From assembly GCF_002968635.1 (NCBI RefSeq), contig NZ_PVBN01000006.1, positions 248,001 through 312,000 of the forward strand: a stretch of 64,000 nucleotides of DNA, in the 5' to 3' direction. How positions within the stretch are numbered: position 1 is the first letter of the stretch; each line of letters starts with the position of its first letter. Position numbers and translations under genes: made by a program. This DNA is from Neorhizobium alkalisoli (GTDB lineage Bacteria; Pseudomonadota; Alphaproteobacteria; Rhizobiales; Rhizobiaceae). Positions 25,616 to 33,881 of the stretch are shown piece after piece. The notes under the pieces are model-generated. The model was given only the letters and a program-made list of their open reading frames with translations, had not been told where the DNA came from and searched no databases.

Positions 25616-25644
25616 CAAATCCCGACATCTTCCGGAGACCTTGC

Positions 25645-26085
25645 ATGTCCGAACCGAAACCCGTCCCTTTGGACGATCAGCTGTGTTTCTCGCTTTACGC
25701 GGCAAGCATCGCGATCAACCGTCTTTACAAGCCCATGCTGGATGAGATGGGCACCACCTATCCGCAGTACCTCGTCTTAAGCGCAATTGCCGAACATCAG
25801 GAGATGACGATCGGCGCGATCGCCGACCGCCTGTCCTTGGAATCGAGCACGGTGACCCCTCCGGTGAAGCGGCTCGAGCAGGCGGGACTAGTGGAGCGCC
25901 AGCGCGGCAAGACCGACGAACGCCAGGTTCATGTCCGGCTGACGGATGCCGGCAGAACCCTTGTCCAAAAAAGCAGGTGTCTCGGAGATACGCTCATCGA
26001 ACGTTCCGGCATGACGTCAGCACAGTTCCAGTCGTTCAACCGGCAGGTCCAGGCGTTTCTCGACACGCTGACCCGCAGCCCGTAA
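25645..26085 (+). CDS. OhrR-type MarR-family peroxide sensor
   Basis: A 146-residue MarR protein with OhrR hallmarks: the peroxide-reactive Cys14 in DDQLCFSLY, with Tyr28 and Tyr39 (NRLYKP, TTYPQY) placed as the residues that hydrogen-bond the Cys in Bacillus OhrR. A second Cys (Cys112, SRCLGD) would make it a two-Cys type. The winged helix is [28 protein letters not shown] and the wing [15 protein letters not shown] lies 8 bases before the ATG. It is divergent from the Tat-exported hydrolase; no ohr gene is adjacent. It probably represses both genes through the two TTATCGCGA repeats and is released by organic peroxide or bleach. Confidence 0.88.
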   Translation: MSEPKPVPLDDQLCFSLYAASIAINRLYKPMLDEMGTTYPQYLVLSAIAEHQEMTIGAIADRLSLESSTVTPPVKRLEQAGLVERQRGKTDERQVHVRLTDAGRTLVQKSRCLGDTLIERSGMTSAQFQSFNRQVQAFLDTLTRSP

Positions 26086-26369
26086 ATCTTCGGCCTCGTT
26101 CGAAAATCTGGGTCGTTCCGGGCAATTTCGGTCGAATCCTTCGCCGCAGCGACAAAAACCCGCGCCGTTTTGTTATCTTCTTGCGGAATCTCGGCCAAAT
26201 TCCTACAGAATTGTTCGCCGACCGCCGAAAGCCAAACATGGCGCGGCACGGCATCGACCGCATCGCCTTTCGTCATTGGCACGAATGTCCTGAAGACCTT
26301 CGGAGACGGCAGGCGCGGGATGCGGCGTTGATCGAGGGCTGTTTTGAAGCCCACCCAAGGAGAACCGAA

Positions 26370-27476
26370 ATGAACCTCAAGACGCTTCTGGGGGCAACAG
26401 CCCTCGCCTCCCTGATTTTTGCACCGCTCGCCCATGCGGAGATCGTCATCGGCCTGATCGCGCCGCTGACCGGCCCCGTCGCGGCTTACGGCGATCAGGT
26501 CAAGAACGGCGCCGAGACCGCCGTCGCGGAGATCAACAAGAAGGGCGGCATCCTCGGCGAAAAGGTCGTGCTGAAAGCCGCCGATGATGCCGGCGAACCC
26601 AAGCAGGGCGTGTCGGCCGCAAACCAGCTGGTCGGCGAAGGCATCCGCTTCGTCGTCGGCCCGGTCACGTCAGGCGTCGCCATGCCGGCCTCGGACGTAT
26701 TTGCCGAAAACGGCGTGCTGATGGTCACGCCGACGGCGACCACGCCGGATCTCACCAAGCGCGACCTCGCCAACGTGCTGCGCACCTGCGGCCGCGACGA
26801 TCAGCAGGCCGAAGTGGCCGCCAAATACGTTCTCGACAGGTTCAAGGACAAGAAGATCGCGATCATCAACGACAAGGGCGCCTATGGCAAAGGCCTTGCC
26901 GACGCTTTCAAGGCTACCCTCAATGCCGGCGGCATGAAGGAAGTTCTCGATGATGCCGTCACCCCCGGCGACAAGGATTTCAGCGCACTCACCACACGCC
27001 TGAAATCGCAAAATGTCGAAGTGATCTATTTCGGCGGCTACCATCCGGAAGGCGGTCTGCTCGCCCGCCAGCTCGCCGATCTCGGCGTCAAGGCGACGAT
27101 CATCGGCGGCGACGGCCTGTCGAACAGCGAGTTCTGGAACATCGGCACGAAGGCGGCGGCCGGAACCGTCTTTACCAATGCCTCGGATGCGACCAAGAGC
27201 CCGGACTCCAAGGCTGCGGCCGAAGCACTCGCCGCCCGCAAGATTCCCGCCGAAGCCTTCACGCTGAATGCTTATGCCGCCGTCGAGGTCATCAAGGCCG
27301 GTATCGAAAAGGCAAAAAGCGCCGAGGATACCGAAGCGGTCGCTGCCGCCATCAAGTCAGGTGAGCCGATTGCGACGGCCATCGGCAAACTCACCTATGG
27401 GGAGACCGGCGACCTCACCTCGCAGAGCTTCTCGCTCTTCAAGTGGGAAGACGGCAAGATCGTCGCCGCCGAATAA
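26370..27476 (+). CDS. Branched-chain amino acid ABC transporter substrate-binding protein
   Basis: A 368-residue periplasmic binding protein of the LivK/BraC class. The signal peptide ends at AHA (about residue 23). The mature start [26 protein letters not shown] and the hinge [16 protein letters not shown] are typical, as is the [17 protein letters not shown] region. AAGGAG is 7 bases before ATG 26370. No liv permease or ATPase follows, so it is an orphan binding protein that must use a transporter encoded elsewhere. The 284-base upstream gap holds no gene I can support. Leu, Ile, Val or other amides are possible ligands. Confidence 0.92.
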   Translation: MNLKTLLGATALASLIFAPLAHAEIVIGLIAPLTGPVAAYGDQVKNGAETAVAEINKKGGILGEKVVLKAADDAGEPKQGVSAANQLVGEGIRFVVGPVTSGVAMPASDVFAENGVLMVTPTATTPDLTKRDLANVLRTCGRDDQQAEVAAKYVLDRFKDKKIAIINDKGAYGKGLADAFKATLNAGGMKEVLDDAVTPGDKDFSALTTRLKSQNVEVIYFGGYHPEGGLLARQLADLGVKATIIGGDGLSNSEFWNIGTKAAAGTVFTNASDATKSPDSKAAAEALAARKIPAEAFTLNAYAAVEVIKAGIEKAKSAEDTEAVAAAIKSGEPIATAIGKLTYGETGDLTSQSFSLFKWEDGKIVAAE

Positions 27477-27499
27477 CCCTCGACACAAACACGATCGGT

Positions 27500-27517
27500 G
27501 GGCGCCTCCGGGCGCCC
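27500..27517 (+). terminator. Hairpin after the amino-acid binding protein
   Basis: Arms GGGCGCC/GGCGCCC with loop TCCG, 23 bases after the stop; the tail GTCTATTTG is only partly T-rich, so it may be a weak terminator. Confidence 0.5.
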
Positions 27518-27549
27518 GTCTATTTGCGGGAGACCCGGAGGCGGATCTG

Positions 27550-28059
27550 ATGTTTGTGATATTTGGCGGCCTGCCGGGAACGGGCAAAAGTACCATCGCG
27601 CGGCAGCTCGCCGAACGCCTGCATGCCTGTTACCTGCGCATCGATACGATCGAGGAGGCCATTCGCTCCGCGGGCGTCTTGGCCTCAGGTTCGGAGGTAG
27701 GGCCAGCCGGCTACATCACCGCCTATCGTCTGGCCCTAGACAATCTTCGCATCGGCTGCTTCGTCGTGGCGGATTCGGTCAATCCGCTGAAGATCACGCG
27801 CGACGCATTCAAGGCAATTGCAGAACAGGCCGGTGCGGCATTCCTTGAGGTAGAAATTATCTGCTCGGACCGCCATGAGCACCGGCGCCGTGTCGAGACA
27901 CGAGGCTCCGATATCGAGGGTCATACGCCTCCAACCTGGGAAGAGGTCGAAGCGCATCGCTATGAAGCATGGGACCGTCCCCATCTGCAGATCGATACCG
28001 CCCTGTCCTCGATCGCAGAAAGCGTGGAACGGATAATCCGGTCGCTGCCGCAGCGCTGA
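27550..28059 (+). CDS. AAA_33-type P-loop kinase
   Basis: A 169-residue predicted small-molecule kinase. The P-loop GGLPGTGKST is at residues 6-15, Asp in LRIDTIEEA near residue 33, and a lid region with Arg residues (HEHRRRVETRG) near 110-120. This combination is typical of predicted kinases of the zeta-toxin/gluconate-kinase-like AAA_33 group. Some relatives phosphorylate sugars or antibiotics; the substrate here cannot be named. ATG 27550 is preceded by GGAGG at about 9 bases. No antitoxin-like gene accompanies it. Confidence 0.8.
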   Translation: MFVIFGGLPGTGKSTIARQLAERLHACYLRIDTIEEAIRSAGVLASGSEVGPAGYITAYRLALDNLRIGCFVVADSVNPLKITRDAFKAIAEQAGAAFLEVEIICSDRHEHRRRVETRGSDIEGHTPPTWEEVEAHRYEAWDRPHLQIDTALSSIAESVERIIRSLPQR

Positions 28060-28120
28060 CCACCAGAACCATTTCCCTTCGACCGCGTTGAACCGGGTGC
28101 CCACCGGTTGGGGGAGCGGA

Positions 28121-28651
28121 ATGCGGAAAAACTGGTCCGACTTCTTGGACAGGATATCTGTAGGGTCGAGCGAAGCGGAACTCGCGACGATCGAGACACC
28201 GCTCGGCGTCTTGCGGCTCTTCATCGCCCGCAGGGGAAACGGCCGCGTCGCGGTGCTCCGTTGCGACAGTGCCGGAGATTACGACTACGCCCCGCTCAAC
28301 CGGATCTATCTGAATGACCTGATACGTGTGGTGGCGGATGGACGTGAGCTTCTCGATGGACCGGAAGCGCCCTCCGGCAATTGGCTGAAGCGCGCGGAAG
28401 ACTTCATCCTTTTGCCCTTCCGCGGGCGTGTGATCCGCTCCCTCGGCCGGGTTCGCTGCGAAAGTTTCGTCGATCTCATGGTCTTCATCACCGAATGGGA
28501 GGAGATCCGTTATCTTGCGATCCACCTTCGGGGCGGGGAAACCTCGCCCATCGCTGTTCTGGACGCCGAAGCAATCGATATCCTGCTGGCGGCCTTGAAA
28601 AGGGCCTCGGATCTCTTGCCTCCACCTCCCAGCCTGAAGACGGGCTCATGA
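28121..28651 (+). CDS. Hypothetical protein
   Basis: A 176-residue soluble protein with no signal peptide or membrane helix and no motif I recognise. It is rich in beta-type hydrophobic alternation (GVLRLFIARRGNGRVAVLRC) and ends in a proline-rich tail (LLPPPPSLKTGS). GGGGGAGCGGA directly precedes ATG 28121, which decides the start; an in-frame TTG at 28088 lacks such a site. It follows the P-loop kinase by 61 bases on the same strand and converges with the XendoU operon. Base composition is like its neighbours. Confidence 0.6.
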   Translation: MRKNWSDFLDRISVGSSEAELATIETPLGVLRLFIARRGNGRVAVLRCDSAGDYDYAPLNRIYLNDLIRVVADGRELLDGPEAPSGNWLKRAEDFILLPFRGRVIRSLGRVRCESFVDLMVFITEWEEIRYLAIHLRGGETSPIAVLDAEAIDILLAALKRASDLLPPPPSLKTGS

Positions 28652-28690
28652 ACCAACGCGGTATCGAGCGATCCACTTTCCTCGCTTCGT

Positions 28691-29107
28691 CTACGAACTG
28701 ATCCCGTCGAGCATTTTTCCGATCGCGGCGATGGCCGAAAAGCCGCGCCAGAACAGCCAGCCGGAGATGCCGGCGAAAAAGATCAGGAAAGCCCAGAGCG
28801 CCGTCCGGACGTGGGGATAGAGCGGATCAGCGGATGCGGTTGCAGCCATCATCAGGCCGTTGACGAGAACGAAGACCACGAAGGCCAGCACCACCAGGTT
28901 GATGATATAGCTGTCCCTGTTCGACAGTTTCCGGAATTCGACCCGGCATTCGATGATCGCCTTCTGCTGGCTCTCGTTGGCGTGGCGCCTGTTCAGTTCC
29001 ACCTTCTGTTCGAGCGCCATCAGGTCGCGCAGCCACTGGCTGAGCTGGATGTTGAAGAAACTCCCGACCAGCCCGGCAAGGCTCAGCATCAGGCCGACGA
29101 GGTTCAT
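28691..29107 (-). CDS. Three-helix membrane protein, third gene of the XendoU operon
   Basis: A 138-residue inner-membrane protein. Hydrophobic segments are at about residues 3-21, 69-92 (IINLVVLAFVVFVLVNGLMM) and 103-125. A charged, helical, likely cytoplasmic loop rich in Glu/Arg/Gln (residues 28-66) separates the first two. ATG 29107 overlaps the stop of the preceding gene (ATGA), so it is translationally coupled to it. No known family was recognised. Membrane location next to a nuclease gene allows roles such as immunity or anchoring, but nothing in the sequence proves this. Confidence 0.65.
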   Translation of the reverse strand: MNLVGLMLSLAGLVGSFFNIQLSQWLRDLMALEQKVELNRRHANESQQKAIIECRVEFRKLSNRDSYIINLVVLAFVVFVLVNGLMMAATASADPLYPHVRTALWAFLIFFAGISGWLFWRGFSAIAAIGKMLDGISS

Positions 29108-29712
29108 GGCCTTTCACCTTTCTGCAGGAAGCCGAGAAGCGCGAGCAGCGTCTCGGCCGGCACGGCGAACCAGCGGGTCGTGCCAAGCGACGGCTTCGCC
29201 TTGGGAGGCCGCGGCCGCTCGTCGGGTGCAACGGTGGCGGAATAGCGGTCGAGCTGCACCCTCAGTTCGTCGGCCGCACCGGCCGAAAGGCTGATGTCGA
29301 TCTCCTCGATGCCGGCCCCGTCTTCCTTCGCCGCTTCGGCACCGGCGCGATTGGCCGCAAGTGCGGCGACAAGTTCCTTGCGTGCGGCGGTGCGCCACTG
29401 TGCGGCCCGGCGGGTCCGGAGCAGCCGGGCGATATAGTTCGCCCGCGGCAAAGGCAGGCCGAAGCGTTCATAGATCACGGTGCCATCAGGTTGTTCGTCG
29501 GGAAACATCTCCTCGTAGAAGCGGGAGAGCCAGTATTCGCTCTGCTGCGTCTGGCTTTCGAACCGTCGCTCGCCCGTCAGCCATTCGAGGAACAGTTCGG
29601 CGGCAAGGTGCTCGAGCCCCGCCTTCAGCCGTTCCCCGGCCTCGGGCGAAGCATCAACGAGAAGCGTTTCAAGCGCCTTCTCGGACAGCTGCCGAAGACG
29701 CTCGTCCGTCAT
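29104..29712 (-). CDS. Hypothetical helical protein, second gene of the XendoU operon
   Basis: A 202-residue acidic-to-neutral helical protein with no signal or membrane segment. The N-terminal half contains the conserved-looking EWLTGERRFESQTQQSEYWL, then an FYEEMFPDEQPDG stretch. The C-terminal part (LSAGAADELRVQLDRY, then a proline/lysine linker and a WFAVPAETLLALLGFL end) suggests a small terminal module. ATG 29712 has AGAGGG 7 bases upstream. It starts 18 bases after the XendoU stop and overlaps the membrane-protein gene by four bases. I do not recognise a family; it could be a regulator, cofactor or inhibitor of the nuclease. Confidence 0.62.
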   Translation of the reverse strand: MTDERLRQLSEKALETLLVDASPEAGERLKAGLEHLAAELFLEWLTGERRFESQTQQSEYWLSRFYEEMFPDEQPDGTVIYERFGLPLPRANYIARLLRTRRAAQWRTAARKELVAALAANRAGAEAAKEDGAGIEEIDISLSAGAADELRVQLDRYSATVAPDERPRPPKAKPSLGTTRWFAVPAETLLALLGFLQKGERP

Positions 29713-29730
29713 CGTCAAACCCTCTGCCAC

Positions 29731-31026
29731 TCAGAAGACGATCGTCCGGCCCTGGTCGCTCGCCTGGGCCTTCGAATAGGTGACCACATGCGCGGTATGG
29801 CCGTCGCGGTTGACGAGCCGGATTTCGCCGCCCTTGTTGGAAAGCTGGATCGAATTGCGCGGCAGGAGGATCGTCGTCGCGACGCCGGGATCGAGCTTCA
29901 CCTCGTTGACGGCGAAACGGTGGTTCATCTTGTCGACCAGGAACCAGCCCTCGAGGGATTGCTGCGAAGAACCGGTATTGATGAGAGTGACCGTTTCCTG
30001 GCCCGGATCGTCGCCGAGCGGATTGACCAATGCCGCCAGGATGCGGATGGGGCTTTGCACCACCGGCTGCTGAGGCTGCTGAGGCTGCGTCGGCGTCACC
30101 GCGGGGCCCTCCACGGTTCCGCCGCCCGCCCGGCCGAGAAAGACGGGATAGAAGGTGCGAATATGCTGCTCGTTGGCGCTGCGGAAGACCTTGAGGTCGT
30201 AACGCGCCCCATTGATGACCGCCTCCTTGGGCGCCCGGGCGCCGAGATGGGCGCGGACGGACCCCAGAGCCATCAGCCCTTCGACACTGCAGCCGACGAA
30301 GAAGCCGCCGACCGGCTTGGTGAGCGGCCGGATGACGCCTGCCGCATTTTCGCCTGCCGACCATCGCGAATAGTCCGGCGCGTGCCATTTGTAGGAGATC
30401 GTTACCGATTCCGGAAAATCCTCCTGCCCGTTCTGGTAGAGCCCGCGGACATAGGCGATGCGGTCGTCGGCAAAGCCCGGAAAGTTCTCGCGGTCGTAGG
30501 CCGTGGCAAGCCCGTCGTCGAGGTAATATTTGTACCAGAAGTGATAGCCCTGCACCTTCGGGCCCTCCTGCTCGCCGACGAAAACGTGTTCGAAACCGGT
30601 GAGCGCCGGATCGCCGCCCTGCGAGAAGGTCCGGAACCAGTGCTCCAGAAGAACGCCATACCAGCGGTCGCGAGAGATCACGGTGCCGGTGGCGTTGGCT
30701 ACATATTCGCGCGCGACCTGCATCGGCGGCGTATCGATGACGGCGGCCAGAAGATCGTGCACCTCCTGACGCTCCTCCGGCGTTTCGATCTCCTGCTCCT
30801 GCTCGTCCAGCGAATAATTGTCGAAAAGCTTCAGCACCCGGTCGTAGGTCTGCTTCTTGCTGTCGGGGATGACGACGTTCTGGAGGATTTGCGTGTCCTC
30901 CTCTGCATCCGCCTCGGTCACGACGGTGACGTAACCTCTGGCTTCATCCCCGTCCTGCCCCGAAAGGATGGGCTGCACCCCGTTGGCGGTCTGGTCGGCA
31001 TCCCAGATCTGCTGGTAGATATCCAT
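29731..31026 (-). CDS. XendoU-type endoribonuclease with C-terminal lamin-tail-like domain
   Basis: A 431-residue protein. Residues about 10-305 align by eye with the eukaryotic XendoU (EndoU/PP11) domain: GFEHVFVGE with His147, GYHFWYKYYLDD with His162, and LTKPVGGFFVGCS with Lys237. These are the three catalytic positions of XendoU, and NGARYDLKVFR and the terminal TFYPVFLG also match. A Pro/Gln linker (about 305-325) leads to a beta-rich lamin-tail-like domain. There is no signal peptide. ATG 31026 is set by GGGAGGACGTG; an upstream ATG at 31050 is weaker. Uridine-specific RNA cleavage giving 2',3'-cyclic phosphate is expected for the family. Relative to human EndoU an insertion of about 30 residues precedes the Lys. 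It heads a three-gene operon. Confidence 0.82.
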   Translation of the reverse strand: MDIYQQIWDADQTANGVQPILSGQDGDEARGYVTVVTEADAEEDTQILQNVVIPDSKKQTYDRVLKLFDNYSLDEQEQEIETPEERQEVHDLLAAVIDTPPMQVAREYVANATGTVISRDRWYGVLLEHWFRTFSQGGDPALTGFEHVFVGEQEGPKVQGYHFWYKYYLDDGLATAYDRENFPGFADDRIAYVRGLYQNGQEDFPESVTISYKWHAPDYSRWSAGENAAGVIRPLTKPVGGFFVGCSVEGLMALGSVRAHLGARAPKEAVINGARYDLKVFRSANEQHIRTFYPVFLGRAGGGTVEGPAVTPTQPQQPQQPVVQSPIRILAALVNPLGDDPGQETVTLINTGSSQQSLEGWFLVDKMNHRFAVNEVKLDPGVATTILLPRNSIQLSNKGGEIRLVNRDGHTAHVVTYSKAQASDQGRTIVF

Positions 31027-31203
31027 CACGTCCTCCCGGCGCTCGTGCATTCATGACTGAATAGCCAAAGGCTGTTACACCAATTTGACATGACAACCGG
31101 GACCGGGGAAACCCGTCCGAGACTGGGCCCGCACTCCCTCGGGTGCCATTTCACTCGCCCTCTCGCATGGCTAAGATGTCGTTTGACGGATTCGGAGGCC
31201 AGA

Positions 31204-32898
31204 ATGACCGCTAGACTTGAAACGCTTATCGATCAGGGCACGGGCCGGGAACCGGCAGATTTGGTGCTGAAGGGCGGAAAGTTCTTCGACCTCGTCACCG
31301 GCGAGCTCGTGTCCTCCGACATCGCAATTTCGGGCGACCGCATCGTCGGCACCTGCGGCGCCTATTCCGGCAAGACCGAGATCGACATAACCGGCAAGAT
31401 CGTCGTGCCGGGCTTCATCGACACGCATCTGCACATCGAATCCTCGCTGGTGACCCCGCATGAATTCGATCGCTGCGTGCTGCCTTATGGCGTGACGACG
31501 GCGATCTGCGATCCGCATGAGATCGCCAATGTGCTCGGTACGGAAGGCATCGAATTCTTTCTGGATTCCTCGCTCGAAACCATCATGGACATCCGCGTCC
31601 AGCTTTCCTCCTGTGTGCCGGCCACGCATCTGGAGACCGCCGGCGCCGACCTGCCGATCGAAAAGCTCCTGCCCTTTCGCGACCATCCGAAGGTCATCGG
31701 CCTGGCGGAGTTCATGAATTTCCCCGGCGTCATCCACAAGGACCCGACCTGCCTCGCCAAGCTCGACGCCTTCTATGGCGACCATATCGACGGCCATGCG
31801 CCGCTTTTGCGTGGGCTCGACCTGAACGGCTATCTCTCGGCCGGCATCCGCACCGAACACGAATGCACCACCGCAGAGGAGGCGCTCGAAAAGATCCGCA
31901 AGGGCATGCACATTCTGGTGCGCGAAGGCTCCGTCTCAAAGGACCTCCACGCGCTGATGCCGATCATAACCGAGCGTCTGTCGCCGTTCCTGGCGCTCTG
32001 CACCGACGATCGCAATCCGCTCGATATCGCCGAACAGGGCCACCTCGACTACATGATCCGCACCGCGATCGAGAACGGCGTCGATCCGCTCGCGATCTAC
32101 CGCGCCGCCTCGATCTCGGCAGCCCGCGCTTTCGGGCTTCGCGACCGCGGCCTCGTCGCGCCGGGCTGGCGGGCCGATCTCGTCGTCCTCGACAGCCTTG
32201 AAAACTGCAAGGCCGAGATCGTCTTTTCGGCCGGCCGCAAGGTCACCCACGAACTCTTCGCGACCCGCAAGCTCGTCGCCCCCGTCGGCCTCGACAGCGT
32301 CAGGGCGAGACCTGTGGAAGCCGCCCATTTCGGCGTACCGGTCACGGAGGGTGAAACGCCGGTCATCGGCGTGATGCCGGGCAAGATCATCACCGAGCAT
32401 CGCCGCTACAAGCTCCCCTCCTCAGGCAATCAGACCGTGGTCGACCTTTCCCGCGACATCATCAAGGTCGCGGTCATCGAGCGCCACGGCAAGAACGGCA
32501 ACCATGCCAACGGCTTCGTGCAGGGTTTCGGCCTGACGAAGGGCGCGATCGCATCGACGGTCGGGCACGACAGCCACAATATCTGCGTTGTCGGCGTCGA
32601 CGAGGACGACATGGCGCTCGCCGCTAACCGGCTCGGTGAAATCCACGGCGGCTTCGTGGTGGTCGAGGATGGCAGGGTCACCGGCGAGATCCCGCTCCCC
32701 CTCGCCGGCCTGATGAGCCTCGAGCCTTACGAGGTGGTGCGCGACACGCTGCATCACTTGAGAAAGGCCGCCTATGCCCTTGGAACGACTCTGGAAGAGC
32801 CCTTCCTGCAGGTCGCCTTCCTGCCCCTCCCCGTCATCCCTCACCTGAAGATTTCCGACAAGGGCATGGTGGATGTGGACAGGTTCGCGCTGATCTGA
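31204..32898 (+). CDS. ade: Adenine deaminase
   Basis: Converts adenine to hypoxanthine plus ammonia in purine salvage. The 564-residue amidohydrolase has the metal ligands His75 and His77 in [12 protein letters not shown], the [10 protein letters not shown] segment, the GHAPLLRG region and the C-terminal [23 protein letters not shown] stretch characteristic of the Ade family. GGAGG is 7 bases upstream of ATG 31204. It is divergent from the XendoU operon over 177 bases. Length and order of motifs are normal. A toxin-antitoxin pair follows after 54 bases. Confidence 0.95.
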   Translation: MTARLETLIDQGTGREPADLVLKGGKFFDLVTGELVSSDIAISGDRIVGTCGAYSGKTEIDITGKIVVPGFIDTHLHIESSLVTPHEFDRCVLPYGVTTAICDPHEIANVLGTEGIEFFLDSSLETIMDIRVQLSSCVPATHLETAGADLPIEKLLPFRDHPKVIGLAEFMNFPGVIHKDPTCLAKLDAFYGDHIDGHAPLLRGLDLNGYLSAGIRTEHECTTAEEALEKIRKGMHILVREGSVSKDLHALMPIITERLSPFLALCTDDRNPLDIAEQGHLDYMIRTAIENGVDPLAIYRAASISAARAFGLRDRGLVAPGWRADLVVLDSLENCKAEIVFSAGRKVTHELFATRKLVAPVGLDSVRARPVEAAHFGVPVTEGETPVIGVMPGKIITEHRRYKLPSSGNQTVVDLSRDIIKVAVIERHGKNGNHANGFVQGFGLTKGAIASTVGHDSHNICVVGVDEDDMALAANRLGEIHGGFVVVEDGRVTGEIPLPLAGLMSLEPYEVVRDTLHHLRKAAYALGTTLEEPFLQVAFLPLPVIPHLKISDKGMVDVDRFALI

Positions 32899-32952
32899 AA
32901 CGCTTTGAGATCCGGAGCCGAACGACTATATTCTTCGCAAACGAGGTTCCAG

Positions 32953-33153
32953 ATGACCAAACTCGAGCAAATCGAAAAGTCTGTTTCAGAACTCGACCCG
33001 AAAGAACTCGAGGCGTTTTCGACGTGGTTTGAGGAATTTCAAGCCGCCCGCTGGGATGAACGGATAGTATCCGACTCCGTAACCGGCAAGCTTGACGCCT
33101 TCGCCGACAAAGCTCTGACCGAATTCCGTTCCGGAAAGACGCGGCCGCTTTGA
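32953..33153 (+). CDS. Type II antitoxin partner (small acidic protein)
   Basis: A 66-residue acidic protein with an N-terminal helix motif KLEQIEKSVSELDPKELEAFSTWFEEF and a C-terminal tail FADKALTEFRSGKTRPL. This layout is common in antitoxins encoded immediately before RelE/ParE-family toxins. It has no classical ribbon-helix-helix or HTH pattern, so DNA binding is not evident. ATG 32953 has GAGG about 6 bases upstream. Its stop overlaps the TTG start of the toxin gene. Named by context and general shape, not by a specific family match. Confidence 0.72.
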   Translation: MTKLEQIEKSVSELDPKELEAFSTWFEEFQAARWDERIVSDSVTGKLDAFADKALTEFRSGKTRPL

Positions 33154-33404
33154 AACATCACGCGACCGCCGGCTTCTGGGAAGCCTACGACCGGCTACCG
33201 CGTCAGGTTCGAAAACTAGCCGACGAAAACTTTGAACTTCTGAAAAGCGATCCGCGGCATCCGTCTCTACATTTCAAACGGATCGACCGCTTCTGGTCCG
33301 CAAGAGTCGGAAAATCCTGGAGGGCGCTAGCCATCCAGGACGGCGATGATTTCATCTGGTTCTGGATTGGCTCGCATGCCGACTACGACAGACTGATCGG
33401 CTGA
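33150..33404 (+). CDS. RelE/ParE-superfamily toxin (TTG start)
   Basis: An 84-residue toxin of the RelE/ParE superfamily. The C-terminal core FWSARVGKSWRALAIQDGDDFIWFWIGSHADYD is the usual beta-sheet with Arg-containing strand and final H-x-x-Y. The start is TTG at 33150, overlapping the antitoxin stop by four bases (TTGA), so its synthesis is coupled to and limited by antitoxin translation. An mRNA interferase or gyrase-poison role cannot be separated from sequence alone; the SHADYDRLI ending is typical of HigB/RelE-like members. Confidence 0.8.
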   Translation: MKHHATAGFWEAYDRLPRQVRKLADENFELLKSDPRHPSLHFKRIDRFWSARVGKSWRALAIQDGDDFIWFWIGSHADYDRLIG

Positions 33405-33507
33405 CTTATCGCCACCTGAGCACCATCCCCCTATGATTGAGCACGCCGGCGCGGAATCCCTATCGGCAGGCATTCATGCATTCCGTCCAGATTCACCACA
33501 TCCAAAA

Positions 33508-33544
33508 CAATTAGCCTTGACTAATTGATTAGCGCAGACTAATT
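33508..33544. promoter_or_regulatory. Tandem ArsR-type operator upstream of the ArsR-SRPBCC operon
   Basis: Two abutting 18-base units: AATTAG-CCTTGA-CTAATT (33509-33526) and GATTAG-CGCAGA-CTAATT (33527-33544). Each is an inverted repeat with a 6-base centre. They end 7 bases before the regulator ATG and overlap its promoter, the usual arrangement for autorepression. Confidence 0.82.
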
Positions 33545-33545
33545 A
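33517..33545 (+). promoter_or_regulatory. Promoter predicting a leaderless ArsR transcript
   Basis: TTGACT (33517-33522), a 17-base spacer, then TAATTA (33540-33545). A start 7 bases on falls at the ATG at 33552, and no Shine-Dalgarno precedes that ATG. Both promoter hexamers lie inside the tandem operator. Confidence 0.6.
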
Positions 33546-33551
33546 TTCTTC

Positions 33552-33881
33552 ATGATCCAGACCGAAGCCATCACCACTGTCATGCGGGCGCTTGCCGATC
33601 CGACCCGACGCGCCCTCTTCGAGCGTGTCGTAAGCGCCGACGAAATCACCGTGGTCGAACTGACGCGGGGCAGCGGCGTGACGCAGGGCGCCATTTCCCA
33701 GCATCTGAAAACCCTGAAACAGGCTGGACTGGTCGCCGAGCGGCCGGAGGGCCGCAAGGTCTATTACCGGGCCGCACCCGAGGGCCTGGAACCGCTGGCC
33801 GACTGGATGAGCCATTACGGCGTCTTCTGGCGCGAGCGCTTCACCAACCTCAGGACCCTTCTGAAGGAGATAGATCCATGA
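33552..33881 (+). CDS. ArsR-family repressor
   Basis: A 109-residue winged helix-turn-helix regulator. ALADPTRRALFERVV is the family N-terminal helix, TQGAISQHLKTLKQAGLV the recognition helix and RPEGRKVYYRA the wing. It lacks metal-binding Cys motifs, like the ArsR proteins that pair with SRPBCC/AHSA1 genes. Its ATG lacks a Shine-Dalgarno and sits at the predicted transcription start. The gene overlaps the SRPBCC gene by four bases (ATGA). Autorepression through the tandem ATTAG-N6-CTAAT sites is inferred. Confidence 0.9.
   Translation: MIQTEAITTVMRALADPTRRALFERVVSADEITVVELTRGSGVTQGAISQHLKTLKQAGLVAERPEGRKVYYRAAPEGLEPLADWMSHYGVFWRERFTNLRTLLKEIDP

Noticed and set aside
29491..31056. A 521-codon plus-strand open frame opposite the XendoU gene
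   Set aside because: The minus strand carries coherent XendoU and lamin-tail-like motifs and a strong Shine-Dalgarno; the plus frame shows no motif and lacks a start signal.
31085..31090. TTGACA as a -35 box for ade
   Set aside because: No acceptable -10 element lies 16-18 bases downstream; the segment there is GC-rich.
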